From Rhodococcus rhodnii (GTDB lineage Bacteria > Actinomycetota > Actinomycetes > Mycobacteriales > Pseudonocardiaceae): a stretch of 26,799 bases of DNA. Made by a program: the position numbers and the translations under genes. The stretch lies in assembly GCA_000720375.1 (NCBI GenBank), contig JOAA01000062.1, positions 1 to 26,799 of the forward strand. The letters are read 5' to 3'. The notes under the pieces were generated by a model. The model did not search any database and had not been told where the DNA came from. It worked only from the letters and a program-made list of their open reading frames with translations. Of the stretch, positions 7,844 to 18,041 are shown piece by piece; position 1 is the stretch's first letter, and each line of letters opens with the position of its first letter.

Positions 7844-10489
7844 TTACAGCGTCCAACGGACCGGGGTGTCCGGCCGGTAGGCGCACCAGGTGCCGGTGTG
7901 GATGGTGGCCCGAAGGTGTCGGCCCAACGCTGGATGGAGCTCCTCGAGCCGCCGTAGGGTCGCGCGAATGCGTTGGGTCACCGCCGAGCGGGCGCGGTCG
8001 GCGCTGCCGCCCGCGCGCCTGGCCTGGCCACCGAGGCCACTGGCCGCGGTGAGCTCGGCGAGCAGCAGCTCCATTTCGGTGCGTGCCTTCTCGGCGCGGC
8101 CGGCGTCGCCAAAGTCCTCCGCTTCGCGCAGGTCCGCCTGCAGCTCGATCACCCTGGCCTGGTAGGCGCGCCGCGCCGGCCCGTCGAGCACCGGCCCGGT
8201 GTCCGGCTGCTCGACACGCGCACCCATCAGCTCGGTGCAGTGCACCTCCCGGCCCGGGCGGGCGAGCAGCACCGACAGATCGCGCAACCCTTTGGCGTCG
8301 GGCAGGCGGACCGTGACGCCGTCGAACGCGACCATCCACACCGCACCCTCCAGCCGGAACAGGTTCCCGGCCGGCTCCGCGTCCGCCGGACGCCCGTTCT
8401 CGCCCGGCGCGGCGATCGCGGTGAGGTCGGCGAGTTCGGCTCTGGCCAGGGCCACGGCGTCGGCCCGCGGCAAGGCTGGCTCGCCACTGGCCGTGAGCTG
8501 GGCGTCCACATCGGACGGACCGAGCACGGCGTCGACGACGTCACCGCGGAACGATCCGGCCGAACACCACAACCTCGCCGCGGCCCGCTCTCGCCCGGCA
8601 AGGTGAACCAGCCGGGCGACCCAACGCAGGGTCAACGCGGTCTCGCTGGCATAGCCGATTCGCAGCGACGCGTCGAGCGCGCGGTTCAACGACGCCGCAG
8701 CCTCGCCGAACTCGCCGGCCAGCGCGGCGAGCGCACCGAGCACGCGCAGACTGATCCCGGCGCCGATCGGGTAGTCGACCTCCTCGCAGTGCCGCGCGGC
8801 ATGCGCACACATCGCGCGGCCGGCGACCGGGTCGCGCAGCGCGACGAGGCTGGCGTGGACGGCGGCCGCCCAAGCCTCCAGCGCCGGGCTGCCGATGGCC
8901 GGCGCGCCCCGGTAGGCGACGCCGACCTGCTCGATCGCCTCCTGGATCCGGCCGAGCGAGGCCAGCGCCATCGCCCGGTATGTCAGCAGCTCGTTGTGCC
9001 ACGGTCTCATGTCCTGCGCGGCCGCGATGTCGATCGCCTCGTCGACCCAGCGCAGTGCGGCATCGTCGCGCCCGGTCATCCGTTCGTGGAAGTACAGGGC
9101 GCGCCGGGCGTTCACCGCGGCCAGCGCCGTCGACGCGCCATCGATGGCCTGCCGGGCAAGCGCGGCACCTCGCTCACCCGACCCGCGCAGAACATGCGCG
9201 AGTGACGCGGCGGCCGCGACCTCCGCCCATGCGTCCTGCCGTGGTTCGGGCCACCGGTCCAGGACGAGGTCACCGAGCTCGGCGATCGGCATGGCGCTGC
9301 GCCCTTTGAGCAGTGCGCACATCGGGATGAACAACGGTCGCGCCCGGTCCGGCGCCTCGTCGTGGCCTACACACCAGCGCACCGCGTCGGCGACGTCGCG
9401 GTAGATGTTCCGCAACGTGATCATCAGGTCGACCGGCCACGCCCACAGCATGCGTTCGCGCACCTCAACCGTCGCCGCCAGGACCGAGTCCAGCCAACGG
9501 TCCCGGACGCGGTCCAGCTCCCCCCGCTCGACCAACCGCTCGCGGGCGAACGCCCGCAGCGTCCGCAACAGCCCATACCAGCTTCGTTCACGCTCCTGCT
9601 CGACCGTGACCAGCGACTGCGCGACGAGTTGGTCGAGCACCTCGACGGTGTCGAGCAGGTCGTCACCCGGGTCCCCGGCGACCGCGTGCGCGTGCTCGGC
9701 CGTGAACCGCCCGGAGAAGACCGCCAGCCGCTCGAACACGCGCTTCGCCGGGTCCGGCAACCGCTCGTACGACCACCCGATCGCCGCCTCCAGGCTGCGG
9801 TGCCGGTCCGGCCCGCGACCCCGGCTGAGCAGGTCGAGCCGCTGATCAAGATAGCCGAACACTTCCCGCGCCGTCATGCTACGCAGCCGTGCCGCGGCCA
9901 GCTCGATGGCCAGCGGCAGCCCGTCCAGGCGCCGGCACAGCACGACAATCGCATCCGGGTCCCCCACGAGGTCAACACTCGCCCCGGCCGCTACCGCCCG
10001 ATCGAGCAGCAACCGCACGGCGGGAGATCGCCGCACCTCCTGGACCGCCTGTGTCGCCGGGAGAGCCAACGGCCCCAACCGCAACACATGCTCGGCAGGA
10101 ACGCCCAACGGCACCCGACTCGTGGCCAACACGCGTACCGCTGGGCACCGAGCAACCACCTGGGCAATCACATCGGCCGCCGCATCGAGCACATGCTCGC
10201 AGTTGTCCACCACGAGCAGCCGCTCCGCCCGGCCAAGGCCGACGAGCGCCGCCTCCAGAGCCGGAAACCCCAACGCGTCGGCCACGGCGAAGGGCACCAT
10301 GGCCGGGTCGTCGACGGCTTCCAGGCCGCACACCACCCCCGATTCAGCAGCGACGACCGCCAGCGCGAGCCGCGTCTTTCCAACCCCGCCGACACCGGTC
10401 ACCGTCACCACCGAGCCGCGGCTCAGCAGCTCGCGAACAGCGCCCAGCTCCACATCGCGCCCCAGCAGATCCTCCGCCATCCGCCGCAT
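7844..10489 (-). CDS. AfsR-like STAND/NB-ARC ATPase regulator without SARP domain
   Basis: The product is about 881 residues from ATG 10489, which has GGAGG five bases upstream; GTG 10501 is an alternative start. It opens directly with an NB-ARC/STAND ATPase module: Walker A GVGGVGKT (residues 32-39), Walker B LLVVDNCEH (91-99), the ATSR sensor (122-125) and GLPLAIELAAARL (190-202). A long helical, TPR-like region follows. The last 200 residues form a separate domain starting FRLEGAVWMVAFDGVTVRLPD, including a charged Glu/Arg-rich helix, and ending TGTWCAYRP. I recognise this C-terminal domain from other actinobacterial regulators of this kind. There is no N-terminal SARP/BTAD DNA-binding domain and no LuxR HTH, so direct DNA binding would depend on the C-terminal domain. 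It heads a co-directional set with methyltransferase, FMN oxidase and ECF sigma genes. Confidence 0.88.
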   Translation of the reverse strand: MRRMAEDLLGRDVELGAVRELLSRGSVVTVTGVGGVGKTRLALAVVAAESGVVCGLEAVDDPAMVPFAVADALGFPALEAALVGLGRAERLLVVDNCEHVLDAAADVIAQVVARCPAVRVLATSRVPLGVPAEHVLRLGPLALPATQAVQEVRRSPAVRLLLDRAVAAGASVDLVGDPDAIVVLCRRLDGLPLAIELAAARLRSMTAREVFGYLDQRLDLLSRGRGPDRHRSLEAAIGWSYERLPDPAKRVFERLAVFSGRFTAEHAHAVAGDPGDDLLDTVEVLDQLVAQSLVTVEQERERSWYGLLRTLRAFARERLVERGELDRVRDRWLDSVLAATVEVRERMLWAWPVDLMITLRNIYRDVADAVRWCVGHDEAPDRARPLFIPMCALLKGRSAMPIAELGDLVLDRWPEPRQDAWAEVAAAASLAHVLRGSGERGAALARQAIDGASTALAAVNARRALYFHERMTGRDDAALRWVDEAIDIAAAQDMRPWHNELLTYRAMALASLGRIQEAIEQVGVAYRGAPAIGSPALEAWAAAVHASLVALRDPVAGRAMCAHAARHCEEVDYPIGAGISLRVLGALAALAGEFGEAAASLNRALDASLRIGYASETALTLRWVARLVHLAGRERAAARLWCSAGSFRGDVVDAVLGPSDVDAQLTASGEPALPRADAVALARAELADLTAIAAPGENGRPADAEPAGNLFRLEGAVWMVAFDGVTVRLPDAKGLRDLSVLLARPGREVHCTELMGARVEQPDTGPVLDGPARRAYQARVIELQADLREAEDFGDAGRAEKARTEMELLLAELTAASGLGGQARRAGGSADRARSAVTQRIRATLRRLEELHPALGRHLRATIHTGTWCAYRPDTPVRWTL

Positions 10490-10601
10490 CCCAACCTCCA
10501 CCCCCGACCCGCCAACCCAGTATCGCGCGGCGGGAGCGTTGTCAGAAGGGAAGCCTGACGCTGGCCGGACCGACCCGGTTCAGGGGCGAACTCACGCGTC
10601 G

Positions 10602-10958
10602 GTGTCATCGGGGCCGCACCCGCTGTTCGGCTACGCATCCATCGCGCTGGCCGCGGCACTGTTCCCTGCGCTGGTTCCGCCGACCCTGCCGGATCTGCGC
10701 GTCCTGGTGTGGGTGGGCAGCGCGGCGGTCGCCGCCGGGCTCGGGCTGATATTCGCACTGACCACAGGCCGGACGCCGCGCCGGTCGTTACTCGCCGCCG
10801 GCTGACTGCTGGTCGTCCTGACGACCGGGCAGGCGTTTGTGGTCGGCGACCTGGTCGCGCTGCTCGGGCTGTGGCTAGCAGTGCCCGCCCTCACGCTGCT
10901 CGCCGGTCCGCTGCGGCCGGCTCGGGGGTGGTCCAACGACCACGGCGCAGTGCACTAG
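10602..10958 (+). pseudogene. Small membrane protein interrupted by an in-frame TGA
   Basis: From GTG 10602 one frame encodes two hydrophobic segments (IALAAALFPALVPP and VLVWVGSAAVAAGLGLIFAL), then RTPRRSLLAAG and a TGA at 10803-10805. The same frame continues immediately with two more hydrophobic segments (LLVVLTTGQAFVV and LVALLGLWLAVPALTLLAG) and a basic tail ending at TAG 10956-10958. A four-helix protein of about 117 residues is the simplest ancestral gene, with the TGA as a nonsense change, for example from TGG or CGA. I do not recognise a family. The start is uncertain because no clear ribosome site precedes it. It is divergent from the AfsR-like gene. Confidence 0.55.
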
Positions 10959-11769
10959 GTGATGTGCGGCGGCAGCCGTACGACGCGGTGCGGGTGACGC
11001 GGGTGTGACGCCTCGACAGCGCGGGTGCGACGGGGCCAGTGCCATTCTTCGAGGACACGATCTTCGCACTGGAAATGCTGGATGTCTGTTCCTCTGAAGG
11101 TTCGCACGCCGCAGCCCGCGGTGCCGACTGCGGCGCCGTTGTTGGACACTCGTCGGGCGCCGACGGCGATGGATCTTGGTTCGGCTGATGTGGTTCGGGC
11201 GCGGACGCTGGTGGGCAACGCCGCGGTGTCGGCGGCCATGGGTGGGTTGCCGCGCGGGGTTGAGCCGGGGCCGGCCGGGTGGCGTGGGCAGATGCTGTTG
11301 GCCGGGCAGAACCTCGTCGGGAACCAGGCCGTCGCGGGCCACGCCGGAGCGGGCCAGACCAAGGTGCCTGTTCCTCCGGTACCCGAGGGACCCAGGGGGC
11401 AGCCCGCCGGGAAGAAAGCTCCGTTACCCGGGCGGCTCAAGGCTGCCGCGCCGCCTGCTCCCAAGCCTGACCAGAAGGATCCCGGTACCGCGTCGGCGGA
11501 GCGCCTGGACAAGGGCGAGGCCAAGAAGAAGGACACCGGGCCTCGTTCGCCTGGTACCGATCCCAAGTTCCAGGCATTGGTGAAGGACGTCAACGCCAAG
11601 AAGAAGACCGTTGGCACGAGTCATCCGCCGGCTGCGGCCGAGGCTGGGGCCGCGCAGGCCGCGTCGGTGCCGCCCGCCGATGACCGGGAGGCACGCGGTA
11701 AGGCGGCACACGCCGAGGACATGGATGCCGCGCAGCCCAAGGAGTTCAACAAGACCGAGTTCGTCAAGG

Positions 11770-13498
<1,729 letters not shown>

Positions 13499-13969
13499 GC
13501 TGCCCGTCCCGATCCTGCCCGGCGACGACCAGACATACCGGGGCTGACAGCCAGCGCCGCAAGCCGGCGCACCAACCTGGACTATGCGGGTCGGGTGCGG
13601 TCCGCGCCGATGGCGACGCCGACGATCGTGCAGGGCTCGGTGCCGTGGTTTCGCCATGCCTGGTCGACGAGGGGCGATTGACCGAGCTCGTTTGGTCCGA
13701 ATTGGACGCCGACGACGTCACTGAGTTTGAGTACAACTGCGTGTACTCACTGCTGGACACCCTCGACGCGAGAACGTTGCTGGCCGCCGTCGGCCAGCGC
13801 GCTCTCGTCAGCCTGACCCGGAAATCCGGGAGACCGGCGAATCGATCCAGGAACACCTCGACAGGCACCCGACCACGACATAGACAAGGCGCCGATCGTC
13901 AGCACGCACGCTCATATCCGCTGATCGAGCATGCGAGTTGATCACGTATTCGGCGTCCTCACATGCCGA
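13499..13969. other. Degenerate stretch; possible remnant coding sequence
   Basis: No clear gene is present. A plus-strand frame from GTG 13645 to 13941 has a protein-like patch (LTELVWSELDADDVTEF, then VYSLLDTLDARTLLAAVG) but turns Arg/Ser-rich afterwards and has no ribosome site. A different frame just upstream reads MATPTIVQGSVPWF. I recognise neither. They may be pieces of genes lost beside the IS and TetR genes. Confidence 0.3.
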
Positions 13970-14650
13970 TTACAGGGCGTTCGACCCTCGATCACCACGC
14001 GGTTCGCCTGTTGGTTTGTGCCGAGGTACCGACACCGCAGGCGTCAGGTGTGGCACTGGCGGCAGCGGCGAGGACACGGGCGAGGCTTGGAACCCTTGGA
14101 TCGTGAGTGCGGCGAAGCGTCGGGAGGCCGCGCTTCGTGCTGCTGGTGTACTCGCGTGGATGCCGCCGTTGGCCATGATCATGAGGATGAGGTCGTCGAG
14201 GACGATGTCGGGGCGCAGGCGGCCGGTGTCCTTGGTGCGGCGGATCAGTTCGGCTGCGGCGCTCAGCGAGGAAGTGCGGATCGCGGCGAAGTCCATCGCG
14301 TGCGGGAAGGTGGACTTGAAGGCTGCGGTGAAGCCATGGTCGCGTGCTTGCAGCTCACAGAGCTTCTCGACCGCGAGGCAGAAGCCTCGCCAGGGATCCG
14401 GGTCGGCGAGCCCTTCGTCCACGATGGACTTGCAGGCGAGCATCTGGTCGGTGAACGCCTCGGTGACCAGCATCTCCTTGGTCGGAAAATGGCGGTAGAC
14501 GGTCGCGGGGCCGACCTCGGCACGTCGGGCGATCTCCCGCATCGGCACGTTCAGCCCATCGGTGGCGAACACCGCGCGAGCCGCGTCGAGGATGCGGTCG
14601 CGGTTGTCCCGGGCGTCGGAACGCAGGGCGTGAGACAAACGAGCGGTCAC
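13970..14650 (-). CDS. TetR/AcrR-family repressor, divergent from an oxidoreductase
   Basis: From GTG 14650 the product is 226 residues and begins MTARLSHALR. The HTH spans about residues 16-60 (RDRILDAARAVFATDGLNVPMREIARRAEVGPATVYRHFPTKEML). The C-terminal ligand/dimer domain (ELQARDHGFTAAF, LRPDIVLDDLILMI) resembles that of SbtR-like actinomycete TetR proteins. The tail after about residue 195 is Pro/Arg-rich and may be a read-through of a lost native stop. The frame is open far upstream on this strand, but that is antisense to the oxidoreductase gene; the GTG sits next to the operator/promoter, which fixes the start. It most likely represses itself and the divergent quinone oxidoreductase. 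Confidence 0.88.
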   Translation of the reverse strand: MTARLSHALRSDARDNRDRILDAARAVFATDGLNVPMREIARRAEVGPATVYRHFPTKEMLVTEAFTDQMLACKSIVDEGLADPDPWRGFCLAVEKLCELQARDHGFTAAFKSTFPHAMDFAAIRTSSLSAAAELIRRTKDTGRLRPDIVLDDLILMIMANGGIHASTPAARSAASRRFAALTIQGFQASPVSSPLPPVPHLTPAVSVPRHKPTGEPRGDRGSNAL

Positions 14651-14667
14651 CGCTCTCACTTTAGCTA

Positions 14668-14687
14668 AACGGACGGGGGCGTCCGTT
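14668..14687. promoter_or_regulatory. TetR operator palindrome in the divergent promoter
   Basis: AACGGACGGGGGCGTCCGTT is a perfect palindrome with 8-base arms and a 4-base spacer. It lies 18 bases upstream of the TetR GTG and 45 bases upstream of the oxidoreductase GTG. The TTTAGCTAAA beside it (14660-14669) is the only AT-rich patch and could serve as a -10 region. A damaged version occurs at 2780-2800. Confidence 0.7.
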
Positions 14688-14731
14688 ACGGTCCGCTGGC
14701 CAGTCCCGATCGAACAGCAAACGGAGACGCA

Positions 14732-15703
14732 GTGAAGGCAGTGATGGTCCAGGCGTTCGGAAGTCCCGAGGTCCTCGCGGTCGTCGACCTCGCTGACCCG
14801 TGCCCTGCCGACGGGCAGGTGCTGATCACCACCGAGGCGATCGGCGTCGGGGGTGTCGACGCCCTGCTCCGAAGCGGCGCTCTGGCCGCCTACGGCTACA
14901 CACCCGGTCAGATCCTCGGCAGCGAGATCGCAGGCACCGTGGCCGCGGTCGGCAATGGTGTCGGCACAGCATGGGTCGGTCAGCGCGTGTGGGCGTTCAC
15001 CGGTGTGAGCGGCGGCTATGCCGAACACGCCGTCGTCTCGGCCGAGACGCTCGTCCCCCTCCCGGCGGCCGTGTCGGCTGTTGACGCGGTGATGCTCGGC
15101 AGTTCCGGAATGGTGGCCCACTTCGCTCTGCGTCATGCCCACTTCGCTCGCGGTGAGTCGGTGCTGGTGCGAGGCGCGGCCGGTGGCATCGGCGTAATGA
15201 CGGTCCAGCTCGCGGCTCGTGGTGGTGCCGGTGCCGTGGCGGTCACGACCACGTCGGCCGAGCGTGGCGATCGCCTGCGCAAGCTCGGCGCGACCGACGT
15301 GCTGGACCGCGTCGGCCGGGGTGCAGAGGACGCTCCCGCGGACTACGACGTCATCATCGACATCGTCGCTGGCGCGGATCTGCCTTCGTTCTTCACCAGG
15401 CTCAAGCCGAACGGTCGAATGGTCGCCGTTGGCGCGATGGCGGGCCAGCCGCCCGCGGACTTCGGCATGGAGATGGTCGCGGCCTTCAAGAAGTCCATGT
15501 CGTTCGCCACCTTCAGCGCCGACACTGTGCCCGTACCCGACCGACGCGCTGCGACCACCGAACTGTTCGCTGCCGCGAATCGCGGCGAGCTGAAAGCAGT
15601 TGTGCACGAGGTGCTTTCTCTGGAGCAGGCTGTTGTGGCCCACCGGAAAATGCAAGCCGGCGAGGTGTTCGGCAGAATCGTGCTCGCACCATCGGGGAGT
15701 TAG
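14732..15703 (+). CDS. Zinc-independent quinone oxidoreductase (MDR superfamily)
   Basis: The 323-residue product belongs to the quinone oxidoreductase branch of the medium-chain dehydrogenase/reductase superfamily, which reduces quinones or enones with NADPH. An N-terminal GroES-like domain (MKAVMVQAFGSPEVL, GQILGSEIAGTVAAVG) precedes a Rossmann domain with the nucleotide motif GAAGGIG at residues 148-154. Structural and catalytic zinc ligands are absent, as expected for this branch. The GTG start at 14732 follows ACGGAGAC. It is divergent from the TetR gene, with a palindromic operator between them, so expression is probably induced by a reactive or aromatic ligand of that repressor. The exact substrate cannot be told from sequence. 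Confidence 0.9.
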   Translation: MKAVMVQAFGSPEVLAVVDLADPCPADGQVLITTEAIGVGGVDALLRSGALAAYGYTPGQILGSEIAGTVAAVGNGVGTAWVGQRVWAFTGVSGGYAEHAVVSAETLVPLPAAVSAVDAVMLGSSGMVAHFALRHAHFARGESVLVRGAAGGIGVMTVQLAARGGAGAVAVTTTSAERGDRLRKLGATDVLDRVGRGAEDAPADYDVIIDIVAGADLPSFFTRLKPNGRMVAVGAMAGQPPADFGMEMVAAFKKSMSFATFSADTVPVPDRRAATTELFAAANRGELKAVVHEVLSLEQAVVAHRKMQAGEVFGRIVLAPSGS

Positions 15704-15778
15704 ACGACGCCGCGACATCAACGCCCACTCACGCCGCTGATCGCGCGTTGCGATGCGCGCTCATGGCTCCCCTTCATG

Positions 15779-16081
15779 TCAAGAGGCGGCTGAGAGGCGA
15801 GGGTTAGGCTGGGTTGTGGCAGGTTCGGGTTGTGGCTTGTCCGAAGAGCCGATGTCCGGGGTCAGGTCGGTCACGCTGGAGTGTGGAGTCGTCCCGGGGT
15901 GCCCTCCCGGGCCTGTCGCTTCTGTGCCTGTCTGGTCGTGCACCATTCGTCGATAGACCACATTGGATAGTCGTCGTTTGAGTGCGCGCATGGCTTCCAT
16001 CGAGGTATTGCCCGCGGCTTTCTTCGCGTCGTAGTAGGCGCGTCCCTCTATGGTGTTACACAGTCGGGGATCTGTCCACAT
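15779..16081 (-). pseudogene. IS110-family transposase, C-terminal remnant
   Basis: This minus-strand frame encodes RLCNTIEGRAYYDAKKAAGNTSMEAMRALKRRLSNVVYRRM followed by a Gly/Pro/Ser-rich tail ending at 15779. The first part matches the conserved end of the IS110 (Transposase_20) family, where the YY and ALKRR elements follow the catalytic serine region. The catalytic domain and the N-terminus are missing: similarity stops abruptly near 16075. It is the 3' fragment of an element that inserted or was cut here. It is unrelated to the DDE elements elsewhere in the window. Confidence 0.75.
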
Positions 16082-16209
16082 TGGGCGGAGCCGTGGTCAT
16101 GAACTCATGGACGCCGGGCGTGCCCGTGCGCCGGATCGGCGATGTGTTTCTGCTCGAGGCACCGTCCTTTGTGGAGGTTCTCCACCGCGCGCCTACGAAG
16201 CCGAGCCGC

Positions 16210-16647
16210 TCACGTCACCGTGAACTCATCGCCTGTTTGGCGTTCACACGGGCTCAGTCGGCGTCGCATTGCGACCGCCTGGTCAGGTCTATGGAACTGT
16301 TTGTCGAATCGGTGAGTGAGCGCGTTGGCAAGACGGCGGCGCAGTTCGGTCAGCCGCTCGATGCGCTTGTCGAGCTCGGCCAGCCGCCGGTTGGTGATGT
16401 CGACGATCGGGCAATCACCCGGTTGCTTGAGCGGCATGTCCAGGCCTTCGACCACGGCCTGGACATCACTGATCGTCAGGCCTGCTGCCAGCAACTCCCG
16501 TACGGTCCGTAACCGGTGGACGTCCTCCTCGTCGTACTCACGATGGCCCGATGTCGTGCGCCGCGCCGCGAGCAGCCCTCGCTCTTCGTAGTAGCGGAGC
16601 GCTCTCGGGGTAAGCCCCGCCGCTGCCGAGGCTTCGCCGATCCGCAT
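16210..16647 (-). CDS. MerR-family transcriptional regulator
   Basis: From ATG 16647, which is preceded by GGGAGG, the product is 145 residues. The N-terminal winged HTH is typical: MRIGEASAAAGLTPRALRYYEERGLL (residues 1-26), SGHREYDEEDVHRLRTVRELLAAGLTISDVQ. A coiled dimerisation helix follows (RRLAELDKRIERLTELRRRLANAL). It has a single Cys near residue 84 in GDCPIV, a segment often seen in this subgroup. No effector domain is present, so it belongs to the short MerR class. It starts 19 bases after the oxidoreductase stop and is probably co-transcribed with it from the MerR-type promoter at 17688-17719, giving a self-regulated two-gene operon. Confidence 0.9.
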   Translation of the reverse strand: MRIGEASAAAGLTPRALRYYEERGLLAARRTTSGHREYDEEDVHRLRTVRELLAAGLTISDVQAVVEGLDMPLKQPGDCPIVDITNRRLAELDKRIERLTELRRRLANALTHRFDKQFHRPDQAVAMRRRLSPCERQTGDEFTVT

Positions 16648-16666
16648 TCCTGGTCCTCCCCTGGAC

Positions 16667-17680
16667 TTACAGCTCCACAAGCACCGCACCGATATGGCGC
16701 CCTTCAAGCAACTCGCACAACGCACGAGGTGCCTGATCGATGCCTGACAGACGCATGTGGGGGAAGACAAGCGTCTTATCGCGGAGCCCACGACCGAACT
16801 CCCGCATCGCTTGGGGAGTGGCGTCGAGGTGGTCGCTGCCCGCGATGCCGCGCAGTGTGATCCCCCGCAAGATGAGTGCGCCCGTGTCGATCGTGACCGG
16901 AGCACTGAAGCCACCCGCGGTCTGGCTGGACATCGTGCCGATGAGCGCGACGCGAGCGCCGCGTCGGGCAACCGCTAGAGCGGCAACCAGTTGCTCGCCG
17001 CCGACGTTGTCGAAGACCACGTCGATGCCATCCGGAGCCGCCGTGCGCAATTGATCCTCGATAGCGCCCTCACCCCGGATAACCACGGCGTCGTACCCCA
17101 GTTGCCTGACCAGGTACTCACCCTTGCGCCGGGAACCGGTGCTGCCGATCACCCGCGTGGCCCCACGCAGCCGAGCGAACTGTCCCGCGAGGGAACCGAC
17201 ACCACCCGCAGCACCGGTGACGAACACCGTATCCCCACTCCGCACCTCGGCAGCCCGCACAACGCCGAGCCATGCAGTCAACCCCTGAGACAGGTGCGCA
17301 CCCAAGTCAGGCAACGAGTCGACGTCAGCACGCCGCACATCAGCCGCGCCGACGGCGGCGTACTCCCGCCAACCATGGTTGTGCGCGACGAGATCGCCAG
17401 GACTCAAGTCAGCGTCCGCCGAAGCGATCACTTCGCCGATGGCCGGTCCCCACAAGGTTTGACCTGGCTCGTACGCCGGCATGGGCAAACCGATGTCGCC
17501 ATCCATGAGCGTACGCATCACGGCGGTGACGCTCATCATCCGATTGCGGACAAGCACCTGGCCGGGACCGTACTCGGGAACGGGAGCCTTGACGACCCGG
17601 AGGTGATTGGTCCTGAACGTCCCTTCCGGACGGGCAGCGAGACGCACCTCACGATGGACAGTAGGAACAGCAATGGTCAT
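16667..17680 (-). CDS. NADP-dependent oxidoreductase (MDR, prostaglandin-reductase/CurA-like)
   Basis: The 337-residue product is a medium-chain reductase of the leukotriene B4 dehydrogenase/CurA-like group, which reduces activated double bonds with NADPH. The N-terminal GroES-like domain includes PGQVLVRNRMMSVTAVMRTLM and GPAIGEVIAS. The Rossmann motif is GAAGGVGS (residues 156-163), followed by RVIGSTGSRRKGEYL, where Lys/Arg residues suit NADPH phosphate binding, then FDNVGGEQL. There are no zinc ligands. ATG 17680 has no ribosome site and lies only a base or two from the predicted transcript start, so the mRNA may be leaderless. It precedes the MerR gene in one operon and is probably induced by its effector, perhaps an electrophile. 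Confidence 0.9.
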   Translation of the reverse strand: MTIAVPTVHREVRLAARPEGTFRTNHLRVVKAPVPEYGPGQVLVRNRMMSVTAVMRTLMDGDIGLPMPAYEPGQTLWGPAIGEVIASADADLSPGDLVAHNHGWREYAAVGAADVRRADVDSLPDLGAHLSQGLTAWLGVVRAAEVRSGDTVFVTGAAGGVGSLAGQFARLRGATRVIGSTGSRRKGEYLVRQLGYDAVVIRGEGAIEDQLRTAAPDGIDVVFDNVGGEQLVAALAVARRGARVALIGTMSSQTAGGFSAPVTIDTGALILRGITLRGIAGSDHLDATPQAMREFGRGLRDKTLVFPHMRLSGIDQAPRALCELLEGRHIGAVLVEL

Positions 17681-17687
17681 GGCGCCG

Positions 17688-17719
17688 ACGTTAGGAGTTG
17701 ACGTTTACGTCAAGTGCAA
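17688..17719 (-). promoter_or_regulatory. MerR-type promoter with operator in a 20-base spacer
   Basis: On the minus strand, TTGCAC (17719-17714) and TAACGT (17693-17688) make -35 and -10 elements 20 bases apart. The spacer holds a perfect palindrome, TTGACGT-AA-ACGTCAA (17713-17698). An over-long spacer with a central operator is the hallmark of MerR-activated promoters. The start point would fall near 17681, next to ATG 17680. Confidence 0.7.
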
Positions 17720-18012
17720 GCCGTGCAGCCCTCGGAGGGTTGTTCCCGCAGACGAGCGAGTACCCGGTCGAGAGCACGCCGCACCATGTCGGGCACGCCG
17801 TCGCGCCGCAGGTCGGTCAGGGGCTGCATGTTGATCCCGCCGGGAGTCATGTGCTTCTCGGTGAGTGTGGCGAGCGAGTCGGTGCCCTGTAGCAAGGACC
17901 GGCCCAACTCGCCGAAGATGTGCGTGATGTAGCCGGTTGCGGCGTCGTGATCGACGCCATCCCGATGGGGAACCGTCCGAACCAGTTGGGCCGCCTGTGC
18001 CCGCCGGCGCAC
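17710..18012 (-). pseudogene. C-terminal remnant of a pyrroline-5-carboxylate reductase-like protein
   Basis: The last 80 residues of this frame read AATGYITHIFGELGRSLLQGT, LATLTEKHMTPGGINMQ and GVPDMVRRALDRVLARL. This resembles the all-helical dimerisation domain at the end of ProC-like NAD(P)-dependent reductases, including the T-P-G-G-I-N signature. The N-terminal Rossmann domain, about 170 residues, is absent, and the sequence before residue 23 is not family-like. The fragment ends within the MerR operator of the neighbouring operon. It is a decayed relic, not an expressed gene. Confidence 0.6.
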
Positions 18013-18014
18013 TC

Positions 18015-18036
18015 ACATGCCGCTGGTCGAGCGATG
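18015..18036 (+). repeat. Dispersed intergenic motif CACATGCCG, copy at the lspA 3' side
   Basis: The core ACATGCCG, followed by CTGGTCGAGCG, lies between the ProC remnant and the lspA stop. Similar stretches occur between genes at 13961, 18939, 19888, 21834, 22517 and 24861. The best match to this copy is at 24861-24880, which shares CATGCCGCTGG-CGAGCG. Confidence 0.45.
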
Positions 18037-18041
18037 TCCGG

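Noticed and set aside
7973..10558. Long plus-strand frames opposite the AfsR-like gene
   Set aside because: They are Arg/Pro/His-rich shadows produced by high-GC codon use; the minus-strand protein has clear ATPase motifs.
14651..15721. A very long minus-strand frame extending the TetR gene upstream
   Set aside because: It is antisense to the oxidoreductase gene, is His/Arg-rich without family similarity, and runs through the operator. The GTG at 14650 fits the family start.
16099..16209. A plus-strand frame (VRRIGDVFLLEAPSF)
   Set aside because: It is short, lacks a ribosome site and runs into antisense of the MerR gene.
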